From positions 1 to 64,000 of the forward strand of contig NZ_QKVM01000006.1 of the NCBI RefSeq assembly GCF_003231305.1: a DNA stretch of 64,000 nt. The letters run 5' to 3'. Below are positions 8,354 through 16,096 of this stretch, piece by piece (the stretch's first letter is position 1; each line of letters starts with the position of its first letter). The notes beneath the pieces are model-generated. The model was given only the letters and a program-made list of their open reading frames with translations. It did no database searches and was not told the origin of the DNA. The DNA comes from Pseudomonas sichuanensis. Its GTDB lineage: Bacteria; Pseudomonadota; Gammaproteobacteria; Pseudomonadales; Pseudomonadaceae. The position numbers and the translations under genes were made by a program.

Positions 8354-9562
8354 ATGCGTCGCCCGCTGTTGCTGCTGCTTGGCCTGCTGGCCAGTTCCCA
8401 GGTACTGGCGAAGAAAGTCGACCTCGATTACCAGGTGCGCCTGCTGCCGCAGAGCGGGCAGGCCGAAGTGCGCCTGACCCTGGCCGACGGTAGCGTGGTA
8501 CGCAGCCTGGACTTTGACCTGGGCCAGAATGGCGCCTACAGCGACTTCCTCGCCGACGGCCAGTGGCAGGCCCAGGGCGGCCGCGGTGTGTGGCGCCCGG
8601 CCCCCGGCAAGACCAGCCTCAGTTATCGGGTGCTGCTCGATCAGGCGCAGCCTGGCGCCAGCCATGAGGCCCGTATCACCGCGCATTGGGCGCTGCTGCG
8701 CGGTGAGCAACTGGTGCCGCCGGCGCGCCTTGATCAGCAGGATGGCACCGAACTGGTGGCGCGCCTGGCCTTCGAGTTGCCCGCAGGCTGGAAGAGCGTG
8801 GAAACCGCCTGGCCGCGCATCGGCCGGCAGAAATTCCGTATCGACGATGTTTCGCGCCTGTTCGACCGCCCCACGGGCTGGATGCTCGCCGGCAATCTCG
8901 GCAGCCGCCGTGCGCGCCTTGGCGAGACCGAAGTCACCGTTGCCGCGCCGCAGGGGCAGGGCATGCGTCGCATGGATACGCTGACCTTGCTGACCTTCGT
9001 CTGGCCGCAACTGCAGGCGGTGTTCCCGCGCAACCCGCCCAAGCTGCTGCTGGTCGGCGCCCGGGACGGCATGTGGCGCGGCGCCCTGGCCGGGCACAAC
9101 TCGCTGTACCTGCACAGCGGCGCCCCGCTGATCAATGACAGCGGCGCCAGCCCGCTGCTGCGCGAGGTGGTGCAGCTGTTCGCGCAGATCAACGACCGCG
9201 ATGGCAGCGACTGGCTCGGCGAGAGCCTCACCGACTACTACGCCACCGAACTGCTGCGCCGGGCAGGTGGCATCAGCGATGACCGCTACCAGGCCTTGCA
9301 GGCCCGCCTGCACAAGCAGGGCGCCAAGGTGACCCAGCTCAGGGGCGCCAAGGCCGACGCCGCGCAAGTCGCCCGCGGGGTGTTGCTGTTGCAGGCGCTG
9401 GACCGCGAGATCCGCCTGCACAACCACGACAAGCGCTCGCTGGACGATGTGGCGCGGGCGCTGATGCGCCTGTCCAGCGTGAGCACCGAAGAGTTCGTGC
9501 AGATCAGCGAGAACGTGCTTGGGCGCCAGTCCGAGGTGTTGCAGAGCAAGCTGTTGCGGTAG
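8354..9562 (+). CDS. Secreted M61-like protein with a degenerate zinc site
   Basis: A 402-residue exported protein with a clear signal peptide (residues 1-19, ending SSQVLA). The C-terminal half resembles the gluzincin fold of M61 glycyl aminopeptidases. RREVVQLF-like sequence (Arg270-Glu-Val-Val-Gln274) stands where the HExxH helix would be, and WLGESLTDYY (Glu290) matches the second glutamate motif. Both zinc-binding histidines are absent, so it is probably a non-catalytic relative with a periplasmic binding or chaperone role. A strong AAGGAG precedes the ATG. It follows ycgN at 42 bp. Confidence 0.8.
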   Translation: MRRPLLLLLGLLASSQVLAKKVDLDYQVRLLPQSGQAEVRLTLADGSVVRSLDFDLGQNGAYSDFLADGQWQAQGGRGVWRPAPGKTSLSYRVLLDQAQPGASHEARITAHWALLRGEQLVPPARLDQQDGTELVARLAFELPAGWKSVETAWPRIGRQKFRIDDVSRLFDRPTGWMLAGNLGSRRARLGETEVTVAAPQGQGMRRMDTLTLLTFVWPQLQAVFPRNPPKLLLVGARDGMWRGALAGHNSLYLHSGAPLINDSGASPLLREVVQLFAQINDRDGSDWLGESLTDYYATELLRRAGGISDDRYQALQARLHKQGAKVTQLRGAKADAAQVARGVLLLQALDREIRLHNHDKRSLDDVARALMRLSSVSTEEFVQISENVLGRQSEVLQSKLLR

Positions 9563-9721
9563 AGATGCTCTTGTTAATCAGCCCAGCAAGTGATGGTGAG
9601 TGACGCTTTGAGTTTTCAAAAGAAAGGAGGCTGTTGGTGACTTCTACGTTTGTATTCAGGCCGACTACCAAAGGGAGGTTTTTAGGGCATGGAGTTTCAA
9701 TGCTTGATTTGCCTTTCCATC
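9563..9721. other. AT-rich gap at the edge of the toxin island
   Basis: This 159-bp stretch is visibly richer in A and T than both neighbours. I see no gene, repeat or terminator in it. It marks the change in composition between the conserved M61-like gene and the effector-immunity genes. Confidence 0.5.
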
Positions 9722-10117
9722 CTAATGGCGGGTGAGTGCGCCCAAGATTAGCCATGTCATACCTGAAAGTAGTAACCATGAAGCCACCTGCATTCGTCGT
9801 TTAAGGTAGCGGGGGAACTGTATTGCATCGTCCGCATGCACGAGGCCCCGCTTTACGAAGTATCTAGGGCAGAGCGCAACTCCGTTCAGAGTCGACACAA
9901 CGTATATTCTCGATTTTATCCCCTTCGTGCCCCACGTTTGAATGGCACTTGTCAAGCACTTGCTACGCCTTAGTGCGTAAGTAAGAGCATGGTAGTGACG
10001 TGAGCAGGCGAGGTGAACAGTCATGGAAAGCCCAGCAAGCCCGAATATGAAGGGCGTCATAAATAAAGTCAGGCGCCAAAGCGTATTCAGGGTTTCAGTG
10101 GCGCTCAATAAGCTCAT
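9722..10117 (-). CDS. Putative membrane immunity protein of the effector
   Basis: A 131-residue protein with two hydrophobic helices, at about residues 13-35 and 110-128, joined by a basic loop. I do not recognise its family. Its start overlaps the last 23 bases of the effector gene in another frame, and the ATG is preceded by GGAGAGGAA located inside the effector's final codons, so translation is coupled. Position directly after a glycine-zipper toxin, membrane topology and low GC fit a cognate inner-membrane immunity protein, as with the Tse4-Tsi4 pair of P. aeruginosa. That assignment is inferred from context. Confidence 0.6.
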   Translation of the reverse strand: MSLLSATETLNTLWRLTLFMTPFIFGLAGLSMTVHLACSRHYHALTYALRRSKCLTSAIQTWGTKGIKSRIYVVSTLNGVALCPRYFVKRGLVHADDAIQFPRYLKRRMQVASWLLLSGMTWLILGALTRH

Positions 10118-11165
10118 AAAGTTCCTCTCCTATTTGTTCGCCTCCACTCATTCCCGCGACGCTGGTGCCGAGTGCGCTAACGCCAGCGACCACGATTGAG
10201 CAGGCGGCACTTGCGGGACCCAGGCCAATGCAGGCAAAGCCTGCAACTGCTCGACCCACTGCCCCTCCTGTCGCGCCACCCGCAAGCCCCCCAGCAAAAC
10301 TTCCAGACTCCGTGAACTTTATTTTCTTGCAGGCTACATCATCTCCAGCGGTGCAAGCTTCACGAATTTTCAAGAATGAGCCGGCCCCACCTAACACGAC
10401 ACCTACTCGCCCACCCGCCTGGAGGTATTTAGACATGCTTGCCAGTTTGTCAAGATGAGTCGCGTAACCTGGAATTTGTCCGGCCACACCGGCTTTGCTC
10501 CAGTGGTGTACCAAGCTTTTGCTGGAGATTCGCAGGTCCCTGCGCAGCGTATCGTAGCTACCAAGGTTCAGTTGTTTGTTCAAGAAGCTGGTTCTAAGTT
10601 TTGCATCCAATTCCTTGAATAATTTTTTTCGCTCAGCAAAGAATGCTTGGCTAGTGAGGTTTCCATGCGTTGTGAACTGAGCCTGATGTAGTTTTTCGAT
10701 GTGCAGTAATGTACTTTTCAACTCGTTGAGTGATTTTGCCATCATTGCCTGGCTTACTCCCATTGCCAAGCTCACATCGCTTAATAGTCCTGCGATCTCT
10801 GCCTGATAGCGCATCATGAAATTGGCTTCCTCACGCGTGAGATCACCCAGCGCCGCTCGCGCTCGCTCGGCCGCCGCCATCAGCTCAGCCTCCTCGCGAG
10901 TGCAGGTATATCCATTATCAGGGTCGCCTATGACGAAAATTTCACCGGCCTTGAAGCCCTGTGCAAATGTCGGGTTGAGCCGTTGCAAGCGGGCAACAGG
11001 CAAGGCGCCATGCTTCTCGAACAGCTGCATAAGCAATTGTGGAAATGAAGTGCTGCTTCGCACAATGTGGAAACCGGGCTCAAGCCCCCCTGGTGTTGCC
11101 GAAACCTTGGTAGAGGTCGCCCCGCTGAAGTTTTGCCGAGGTTGCAGCGGCGATTGGCTGCGCAA
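10095..11165 (-). CDS. Putative T6SS effector: LysM-like plus C-terminal glycine zipper
   Basis: A 356-codon frame with an N-terminal LysM-like segment (GFHIVRSSTSFPQLL through AGEIFVIGDP, about residues 31-83), a long helical middle, and a glycine-zipper tail (residues about 288-356, GSFAGGLAGGATGGAVGRAV and onward) typical of pore-forming toxins such as Tse4. It probably enters a rival cell through the upstream PAAR protein and depolarises the inner membrane. The only upstream start is a TTG at 11165 with no ribosome site. The same frame is open back to the PAAR stop codon at 11214-11216, so it may be the C-terminal part of a PAAR fusion split by one TAA. The family assignment is by motif only. 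Confidence 0.65.
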   Translation of the reverse strand: MRSQSPLQPRQNFSGATSTKVSATPGGLEPGFHIVRSSTSFPQLLMQLFEKHGALPVARLQRLNPTFAQGFKAGEIFVIGDPDNGYTCTREEAELMAAAERARAALGDLTREEANFMMRYQAEIAGLLSDVSLAMGVSQAMMAKSLNELKSTLLHIEKLHQAQFTTHGNLTSQAFFAERKKLFKELDAKLRTSFLNKQLNLGSYDTLRRDLRISSKSLVHHWSKAGVAGQIPGYATHLDKLASMSKYLQAGGRVGVVLGGAGSFLKIREACTAGDDVACKKIKFTESGSFAGGLAGGATGGAVGRAVAGFACIGLGPASAACSIVVAGVSALGTSVAGMSGGEQIGEELYELIERH

Positions 11166-11213
11166 AGCGCTAGAAGCCGGGCGAGGGATTGCGCCTGTTT
11201 GTGGCGTAGCCCG

Positions 11214-11501
11214 TTATTCCAGCGGGGCGAGAACGTAGTTGTTACCCGGCGGACAGCCGCACTGCACCTGCGTGCCGTCTACTTCGGCGGGTAGGCCATC
11301 CTGGCGCCAACGTGATTCGCCGTCGATGATCGTTCCTTCTTCACCGCAGCTAGGGCAGGGGGTGGTCTTGTCGCCTTCGAGCAGCCAGCGACGCCCTTCG
11401 TTGAAGCCACGAGCTTGATTGGCAATGCAGGTAGCGCCGGTGCTGGTTTTGTCGCCATCCAGGCCTTGTCCTTTGCCGAAAATGTTCATGCGCAGGTTCA
11501 T
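11214..11501 (-). CDS. PAAR-domain protein (T6SS spike tip)
   Basis: A 95-residue PAAR-like protein that would cap a VgrG spike and carry an effector. Recognisable elements are GQGLDGDKTSTGATCIA near the N terminus, the TTPCPSCGEEGTI metal-binding turn, DGTQVQCGCPPGNN near the C terminus and the final LAPLE. The ATG at 11501 has AAGGA nine bases upstream; Met5 (11489) is an alternative. No vgrG or other T6SS gene is nearby, so it is an orphan tip. After its TAA the reading frame continues without interruption into the effector. Confidence 0.82.
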   Translation of the reverse strand: MNLRMNIFGKGQGLDGDKTSTGATCIANQARGFNEGRRWLLEGDKTTPCPSCGEEGTIIDGESRWRQDGLPAEVDGTQVQCGCPPGNNYVLAPLE

Positions 11502-11806
11502 GTTGAAGCGTCCTTGTGAGTGAAAGCCTGAACGCTAACAGCCTTGATTCAGCGCTTTTTCCCGTTTCAAACGTTAGGGAAGCGTCCTACGGTTTTTGCA
11601 GAATTAGATGTCAGTTGCCCCCTGAAATGGCGCGGGTGCTCAGCCCAGACTCCGACCGGCACAACCGCTCTGGCATGACCTTCCTGGCCAAGTCCAGGTC
11701 TGCCTCGGGCAATCTGTCCCGCTGGCGCTCGCTTAGCTTGGATTGGCGCCAAGCCCCTCCAACCCGGCTTGGCGCGCTCCCATAACAACTCCAAGAAGGG
11801 ATCAGG
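11502..11806. other. Intergenic region between the PAAR gene and the permease gene
   Basis: This divergent 305-bp gap should hold promoters for both directions. I see no ORF with coding character, no REP copy and no clear operator. An AAGAAGGGA ribosome site for the permease lies at the right end. Confidence 0.5.
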
Positions 11807-13204
11807 ATGAGCAATCCAAGCGCGGGACATGCCAGCGGCCAGCTGGCGCAAGGTTTCAAACCCAGGCACGTGACCATGCTGTCGATCGCCGGGGTGATCG
11901 GCGCCGGGCTGTTCGTCGGCTCGGGGCACGCCATTGCAGCAGCAGGCCCGGCGGCCATCGTCGCCTATGCCCTGGCCGGCACCTTGGTGGTGCTGGTGAT
12001 GCGCATGCTCGGCGAGATGGCCGTGGCCAGCCCCGACACCGGCTCGTTCTCCACCTACGCCGACCGCGCCATCGGCCGCTGGGCGGGCTTTACCATCGGC
12101 TGGCTGTACTGGTGGTTCTGGGTGCTGGTGATCCCCATCGAGGCCATCGCCGCCGGGGTGGTGCTGAACAACTGGTTCCCACACATCCAACCCTGGTTCT
12201 TCGCCCTGGCGATGACGGTGCTGCTGACCTTCACCAACCTGTTCAGCGTGGCCAAGTACGGCGAGTTCGAGTTCTGGTTCGCCATGCTCAAGGTCATCGC
12301 CATCGTTGCCTTCATCGCCCTCGGCGCGTTTGCCCTGGCCGGGGCCTTGCCCGCGCGCGAGGTCAGTGGCCTAACGCGGTTGATGGGCGAGCACGGCGGC
12401 TTCATGCCCAACGGCTGGACGGCGATCATCGGCGCCTTGCTCACCACCATGTTCAGCTACCTGGGCACGGAAGCGGTGACCATCGCCGCCTCGGAATCCT
12501 CGGACCCGGCGCGCAACATCGCCAAGGCCACCCGTTCGGTGATCTGGCGCATCAGCGTGTTCTACTTGCTGTCGATCTTCGTGATCATCTCGGTGGTGCC
12601 GTGGAACGACCCGTTGCTGCCGGTGCAGGGCTCGTACCAGCGGGCGCTGGAGATCATGCAGATCCCCTACGCCAAGCTGCTGGTGGACATGGTGGTGCTG
12701 GTGGCGGTGGCCAGTTGCCTGAACTCGTCGATCTACATTTCCTCGCGCATGCTGTTCTCGCTGGCCAAACGCGGCGACGCACCGGCGGCCATTGGCCGTA
12801 CGTCCAAGGTCGGGGTACCGCGGGCGGCGGTGATCGGCAGCACGCTGATCGGCATGCTCACCACCGTGGTCAATTACTTCGCGCCGTCCGAGGTGTTTGC
12901 CTTCCTGCTGGCCAGCTCGGGTTCCATCGCGCTGCTGGTGTACCTGGCGATTGCCTGCTCCCAGCTGCGCATGCGGGCGTTGCTGGAGCAGCAGAACCAG
13001 CAGATCGCCTTCAAGATGTGGCTGTACCCCTGGCTGACCTGGGCGGTGATCGGCTTCATCGTGTTTGCATTGGGGGTGATGTTCGTGATGCCGCAGCATC
13101 GGTTGGAGGTGTCGTTGACCCTTGGCTTGGCGCTGGTGATTCTGCTGATCGGGGTGATCAAGCAGCGGCGGCATGCCTTGGCGCCGGTAGCGCGTCCGGC
13201 GTGA
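11807..13204 (+). CDS. APC-family amino acid permease, GabP-like
   Basis: A 465-residue inner-membrane transporter of the amino acid-polyamine-organocation family with about twelve helices. The first helix carries the substrate-carboxylate signature GVIGAGLFVGSG, and a conserved glutamate-rich loop (GEMAVASPDTGSFSTYA) follows. It most resembles 4-aminobutyrate/proline-type permeases, but substrate cannot be fixed. It stands between the toxin module and the ABC importer region and may be independent of both. A REP pair with an extra inner stem follows. Confidence 0.9.
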   Translation: MSNPSAGHASGQLAQGFKPRHVTMLSIAGVIGAGLFVGSGHAIAAAGPAAIVAYALAGTLVVLVMRMLGEMAVASPDTGSFSTYADRAIGRWAGFTIGWLYWWFWVLVIPIEAIAAGVVLNNWFPHIQPWFFALAMTVLLTFTNLFSVAKYGEFEFWFAMLKVIAIVAFIALGAFALAGALPAREVSGLTRLMGEHGGFMPNGWTAIIGALLTTMFSYLGTEAVTIAASESSDPARNIAKATRSVIWRISVFYLLSIFVIISVVPWNDPLLPVQGSYQRALEIMQIPYAKLLVDMVVLVAVASCLNSSIYISSRMLFSLAKRGDAPAAIGRTSKVGVPRAAVIGSTLIGMLTTVVNYFAPSEVFAFLLASSGSIALLVYLAIACSQLRMRALLEQQNQQIAFKMWLYPWLTWAVIGFIVFALGVMFVMPQHRLEVSLTLGLALVILLIGVIKQRRHALAPVARPA

Positions 13205-13208
13205 CGCC

Positions 13209-13297
13209 CATCGCGGGGCAAGCCCGCTCCCACGCTCTGCCCCCCAAAAGTTGGTTTGGGGGGCAGTCCAACGTGGGAGCGGGCTTGCCCCGCGATG
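13209..13297. repeat. REP pair with a nested 12-bp inner stem
   Basis: The two outer REP arms enclose CTGCCCCCCAAA and TTTGGGGGGCAG, a perfect 12-bp inverted repeat with a 6-nt loop. Two stems are thus stacked in one element between convergent genes. Confidence 0.95.
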
Positions 13298-13300
13298 CTT

Positions 13301-14341
13301 TCAAGTGTTTTCGCGTTTGGGCGCCTTCACACAGCCAAACCGCTTCTCGCGCGACGGGCTGTAGCCAAAGAACGACGCATAGCACTTGCTGAAATGGCTG
13401 GCCGACACGAACCCGCAGGCCACCGCCACATCCAGGATCGGCAGGTCGGAATACTGCAGCAGCCGTCGGCTTTCGGTAACCCGCAGCTCCAGGTAATAGC
13501 GCACGGGCGTGGTGCCCAGTTGATGCTGGAACAACCGCCCGATCTGGCGCTTGGAGCGGCCCACATAGTCGGCCAGCTGGTCCTGGCTCAGCGGCTCTTC
13601 AAGGTTCGCGCTCATCAGGTTGATCGCCTCGCGCAGGGGCTCGCTGATGTTGGTCTGCGGCGCCGGCGTGGCGCGCTTGTAGCGTGACGCCTCGAAGGCC
13701 AGGATCGCACCGATGCCCTCGGCCAGCTCGCGGCCACGCAGGCGGCCGAGCCATTCCTGCACCATGCCGAATGCACCGCTGGGGCTGGCGGCGCTGAGGC
13801 GGTCGCGGTCAACCACGAAACTGTCGCTCGAAACCTGGCTGTGCCGGGCGATCTCGGCCACCGCGCCGCGATGCTCCGGGTGCACGGCGCAGCGGTGGCC
13901 GTCGAGCAGCCCGGCCTGGCCGAGAAACCAGGCGCCGTTCCACAACCCGCCCAGGGCCACGCCTTTGCGTGCCAGGGCCTGCAGCAGGCCGGCCAGTTCC
14001 GCTGATGGCGCCAGCGCGGTGCGCAGCCCGCCACACACCACGAACAGGTCCAGCGGCTGTTCGAGGCTGTGGGCCATGGCCCCGGCGGGGCAGATGACGA
14101 TGCCCAGGTCGCTGGTGACCGAGCTGCCATCCAGGCTGAAGGTAGTGCTTGCGCAGGCCTCGGGCTGGATCAGGTTGGCGGTGACCAGCGTGTCCAGGGC
14201 CTGGGTGAAGGCCGGCAGGGAAAAGTGCTCCAGCAGCAGAAAACCCACGCGGGCCTGCTGGCCGGTGGACTGTACTGCGTTGCCGGTGAACCGTGAATTG
14301 TGCCCTTGCAGGGCGTTGCTGAAGTGTCGTGTCGGGAGCAA
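13301..14341 (-). CDS. GlxA-family AraC transcriptional regulator
   Basis: A 346-residue regulator with an N-terminal DJ-1/PfpI-like domain (about residues 28-190) and a C-terminal pair of AraC helix-turn-helices (about 235-335, ending in FGYSPSREKRFG). The position of the amidotransferase cysteine reads GLWNGAWFL, so the N-terminal domain is a sensor and not an enzyme. Relatives such as GbdR and CdhR control betaine and carnitine use in pseudomonads. It lies 62 bp after the last permease gene of the quaternary-amine importer, on the same strand. The start is a TTG with AAGAGAAG upstream; no ATG fits the domain boundary. Confidence 0.85.
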   Translation of the reverse strand: MLPTRHFSNALQGHNSRFTGNAVQSTGQQARVGFLLLEHFSLPAFTQALDTLVTANLIQPEACASTTFSLDGSSVTSDLGIVICPAGAMAHSLEQPLDLFVVCGGLRTALAPSAELAGLLQALARKGVALGGLWNGAWFLGQAGLLDGHRCAVHPEHRGAVAEIARHSQVSSDSFVVDRDRLSAASPSGAFGMVQEWLGRLRGRELAEGIGAILAFEASRYKRATPAPQTNISEPLREAINLMSANLEEPLSQDQLADYVGRSKRQIGRLFQHQLGTTPVRYYLELRVTESRRLLQYSDLPILDVAVACGFVSASHFSKCYASFFGYSPSREKRFGCVKAPKRENT

Positions 14342-14403
14342 CGGGTGCTTCTCTTGCTGGCAGGTTGAAAGACGGCGGGCACAGTTGCCCGCCGCGTGCA
14401 GGT

Positions 14404-15258
14404 TCAATGGGCGGGCAAGGCGCCTCGGCGTCGTTGCAGCAGGCCACGGGACAAGCGGTCGAGCAGCAGCGCCACGGCAACGATCGCCAACCCCGCGCGC
14501 AGGCCCAGGCCCATTTCCATGCGGGTCAGGCCGCGGGTCACTTCCGCGCCCAGGCCGCCGGCACCGACCAGCCCGGCCAGCACCACCATGGCCAGCGACA
14601 GCAGGATGCACTGGTTGAGGCCCACCAGCAGGGTGGGCAGGGCGCTGGGCAGTTCGATCTTGAGCAGGATGGTGCGCGGTGTGGCGCCGGTGGCCTGGCC
14701 GAGTTCGAGCAGGTCCTTGGGCACCTGGCGAAAGCCCAGGCTGGTCAGGCGCAGCATCGGCGGGATGCCATAGATGATGGTGGCGATGATCGCCGGCACC
14801 TTGCCCAGGCTGAAGATGATCACGGCCGGGATCAGGTACACCCAGGGCGGCACGGTCTGCATGATGTTCAGCAGCGGGCCGATGGCGTTGTCGAAGCGCT
14901 TGACCCGCGCCGCCAGGATGCCCAGCGGGAAGGCGATGGCCACGGCGATCAGCACCGCCACCGACACCAGGGCGATGGTCTGCATCGACGCGGTCCAGAA
15001 GCCACTGCCCCAGCAGAAGCCCAGCAGCACGCCGGCCAGCAGCGCATTGCGCAGGCTGATGAACCCGGCGGTAAGGCCGCACACCACGGCGATCAGTGCC
15101 CAGGCCGGCGGCAACAGCAGCGCCGCTTCGATGGCGCCGAGCACCGTTTCGACGAAGTGGCTGATGGCGACGAACAGGCCATGCAGGTTGGCGTTGAGCC
15201 AGTCGAACACGGGGGCCAGGTAGGCGCCGGGGGAAAGGTTCAGCTCAGTGAGGGTCAT
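14404..15258 (-). CDS. Quaternary-amine ABC importer permease (ProW type), second copy
   Basis: A 284-residue inner-membrane permease of the OpuA/ProW class with the cytoplasmic EAA-type loop in its second half (ELGQATGATPRTILLKIELP). It starts 14 bases inside the end of the preceding permease gene, so the two are translationally coupled and presumably form a heterodimer. It belongs to a betaine/choline/carnitine-class importer together with the SBP and ATPase upstream. Confidence 0.92.
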   Translation of the reverse strand: MTLTELNLSPGAYLAPVFDWLNANLHGLFVAISHFVETVLGAIEAALLLPPAWALIAVVCGLTAGFISLRNALLAGVLLGFCWGSGFWTASMQTIALVSVAVLIAVAIAFPLGILAARVKRFDNAIGPLLNIMQTVPPWVYLIPAVIIFSLGKVPAIIATIIYGIPPMLRLTSLGFRQVPKDLLELGQATGATPRTILLKIELPSALPTLLVGLNQCILLSLAMVVLAGLVGAGGLGAEVTRGLTRMEMGLGLRAGLAIVAVALLLDRLSRGLLQRRRGALPAH

Positions 15259-16096
15259 GGCCGGTCTCCTGGCGGGTGCCGCTCTGGGCGAGGCGGTCGA
15301 GGATCAGGGTCAGCACCACGATGGCGATGGCGGCGTTGATCGAACGGGCGATGTCCAGGGTGCGGATGGCGGTGTAGATCACCTCGCCCAGCCCGCCGGA
15401 GCCGACGATGCCGGCGATCACCACCATGCCGAAGGCCATCATCAGGCTCTGGTTGATGCCGGTCATGATGCTCGGCAGGGCGAACGGCAGGCGGATCTTG
15501 ACGAACTGCTGCCAGCCGGTGGTACCGCTGGCGTGGCCCAGTTCGATGAACACCTTGGGCGTCATGCGGATGCCCAGCGCGGTCAGGCGCACCACCGGCG
15601 GCACGGCGACGATGAAGGTGGCCACCAGCGCGGTGCCCGCGCCATAGCCGAGCAGGGCGATGGCCGGCAGCAGGTAGATGTACGGCGGCAGGGTCTGGAT
15701 CAGGTCCATCACCGGTTCGCTGATGCGGTACAGGGTGGGCGACAGGCCGGCGGCCACGCCGCAGGGGATGCCCACCAGCAGCGCCAGGTTGGTGGCGGTC
15801 AACACCAGCGCCAGGGTGCTCATGGTCTGCGGCCACAACCCCATCAGCGCGCACAACAGCAGCGCGGCCAGGGTGCCGAGGGCAAAGCGGCGCCCGGCCA
15901 GGCGCCAGGCCAGCAGGGCGAACAGCACGGCGACTACGTAGAAGGGCGCCAGGGTGGTCACGGCCAGCACCGCTTCGTACAGCGCCTTGAGCACGTCGTT
16001 GACTGCGTCGAACAGCTGCGAGGCGTTGTCCGACAGCCACATCAGGCCGTTGTCGACGGTTTCGTCGAAGGCAGCGGCAAAGTCGGCGGGGTTCAT
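15245..16096 (-). CDS. Quaternary-amine ABC importer permease (ProW type), first copy
   Basis: A 283-residue permease paralogous to the next gene, with the loop ELGHASGTTGWQQFVKIRLP. The start at 16096 overlaps the ATPase stop as ATGA. The long reading frame extending to 16288 runs inside the ATPase gene and is not used. It probably pairs with the second permease to form the membrane channel for a betaine-like substrate. Confidence 0.92.
   Translation of the reverse strand: MNPADFAAAFDETVDNGLMWLSDNASQLFDAVNDVLKALYEAVLAVTTLAPFYVVAVLFALLAWRLAGRRFALGTLAALLLCALMGLWPQTMSTLALVLTATNLALLVGIPCGVAAGLSPTLYRISEPVMDLIQTLPPYIYLLPAIALLGYGAGTALVATFIVAVPPVVRLTALGIRMTPKVFIELGHASGTTGWQQFVKIRLPFALPSIMTGINQSLMMAFGMVVIAGIVGSGGLGEVIYTAIRTLDIARSINAAIAIVVLTLILDRLAQSGTRQETGHDPH

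Noticed and set aside
9504..9779. A 91-residue minus-strand frame at the end of the M61-like gene
   Set aside because: It straddles the conserved gene's 3' end and the immunity gene's 3' end with no coding character.
13301..15082. Extension of the GlxA regulator frame to 593 residues
   Set aside because: The extra N terminus runs out of frame through the permease gene; the TTG start at 14341 with a ribosome site fits the domain boundary.
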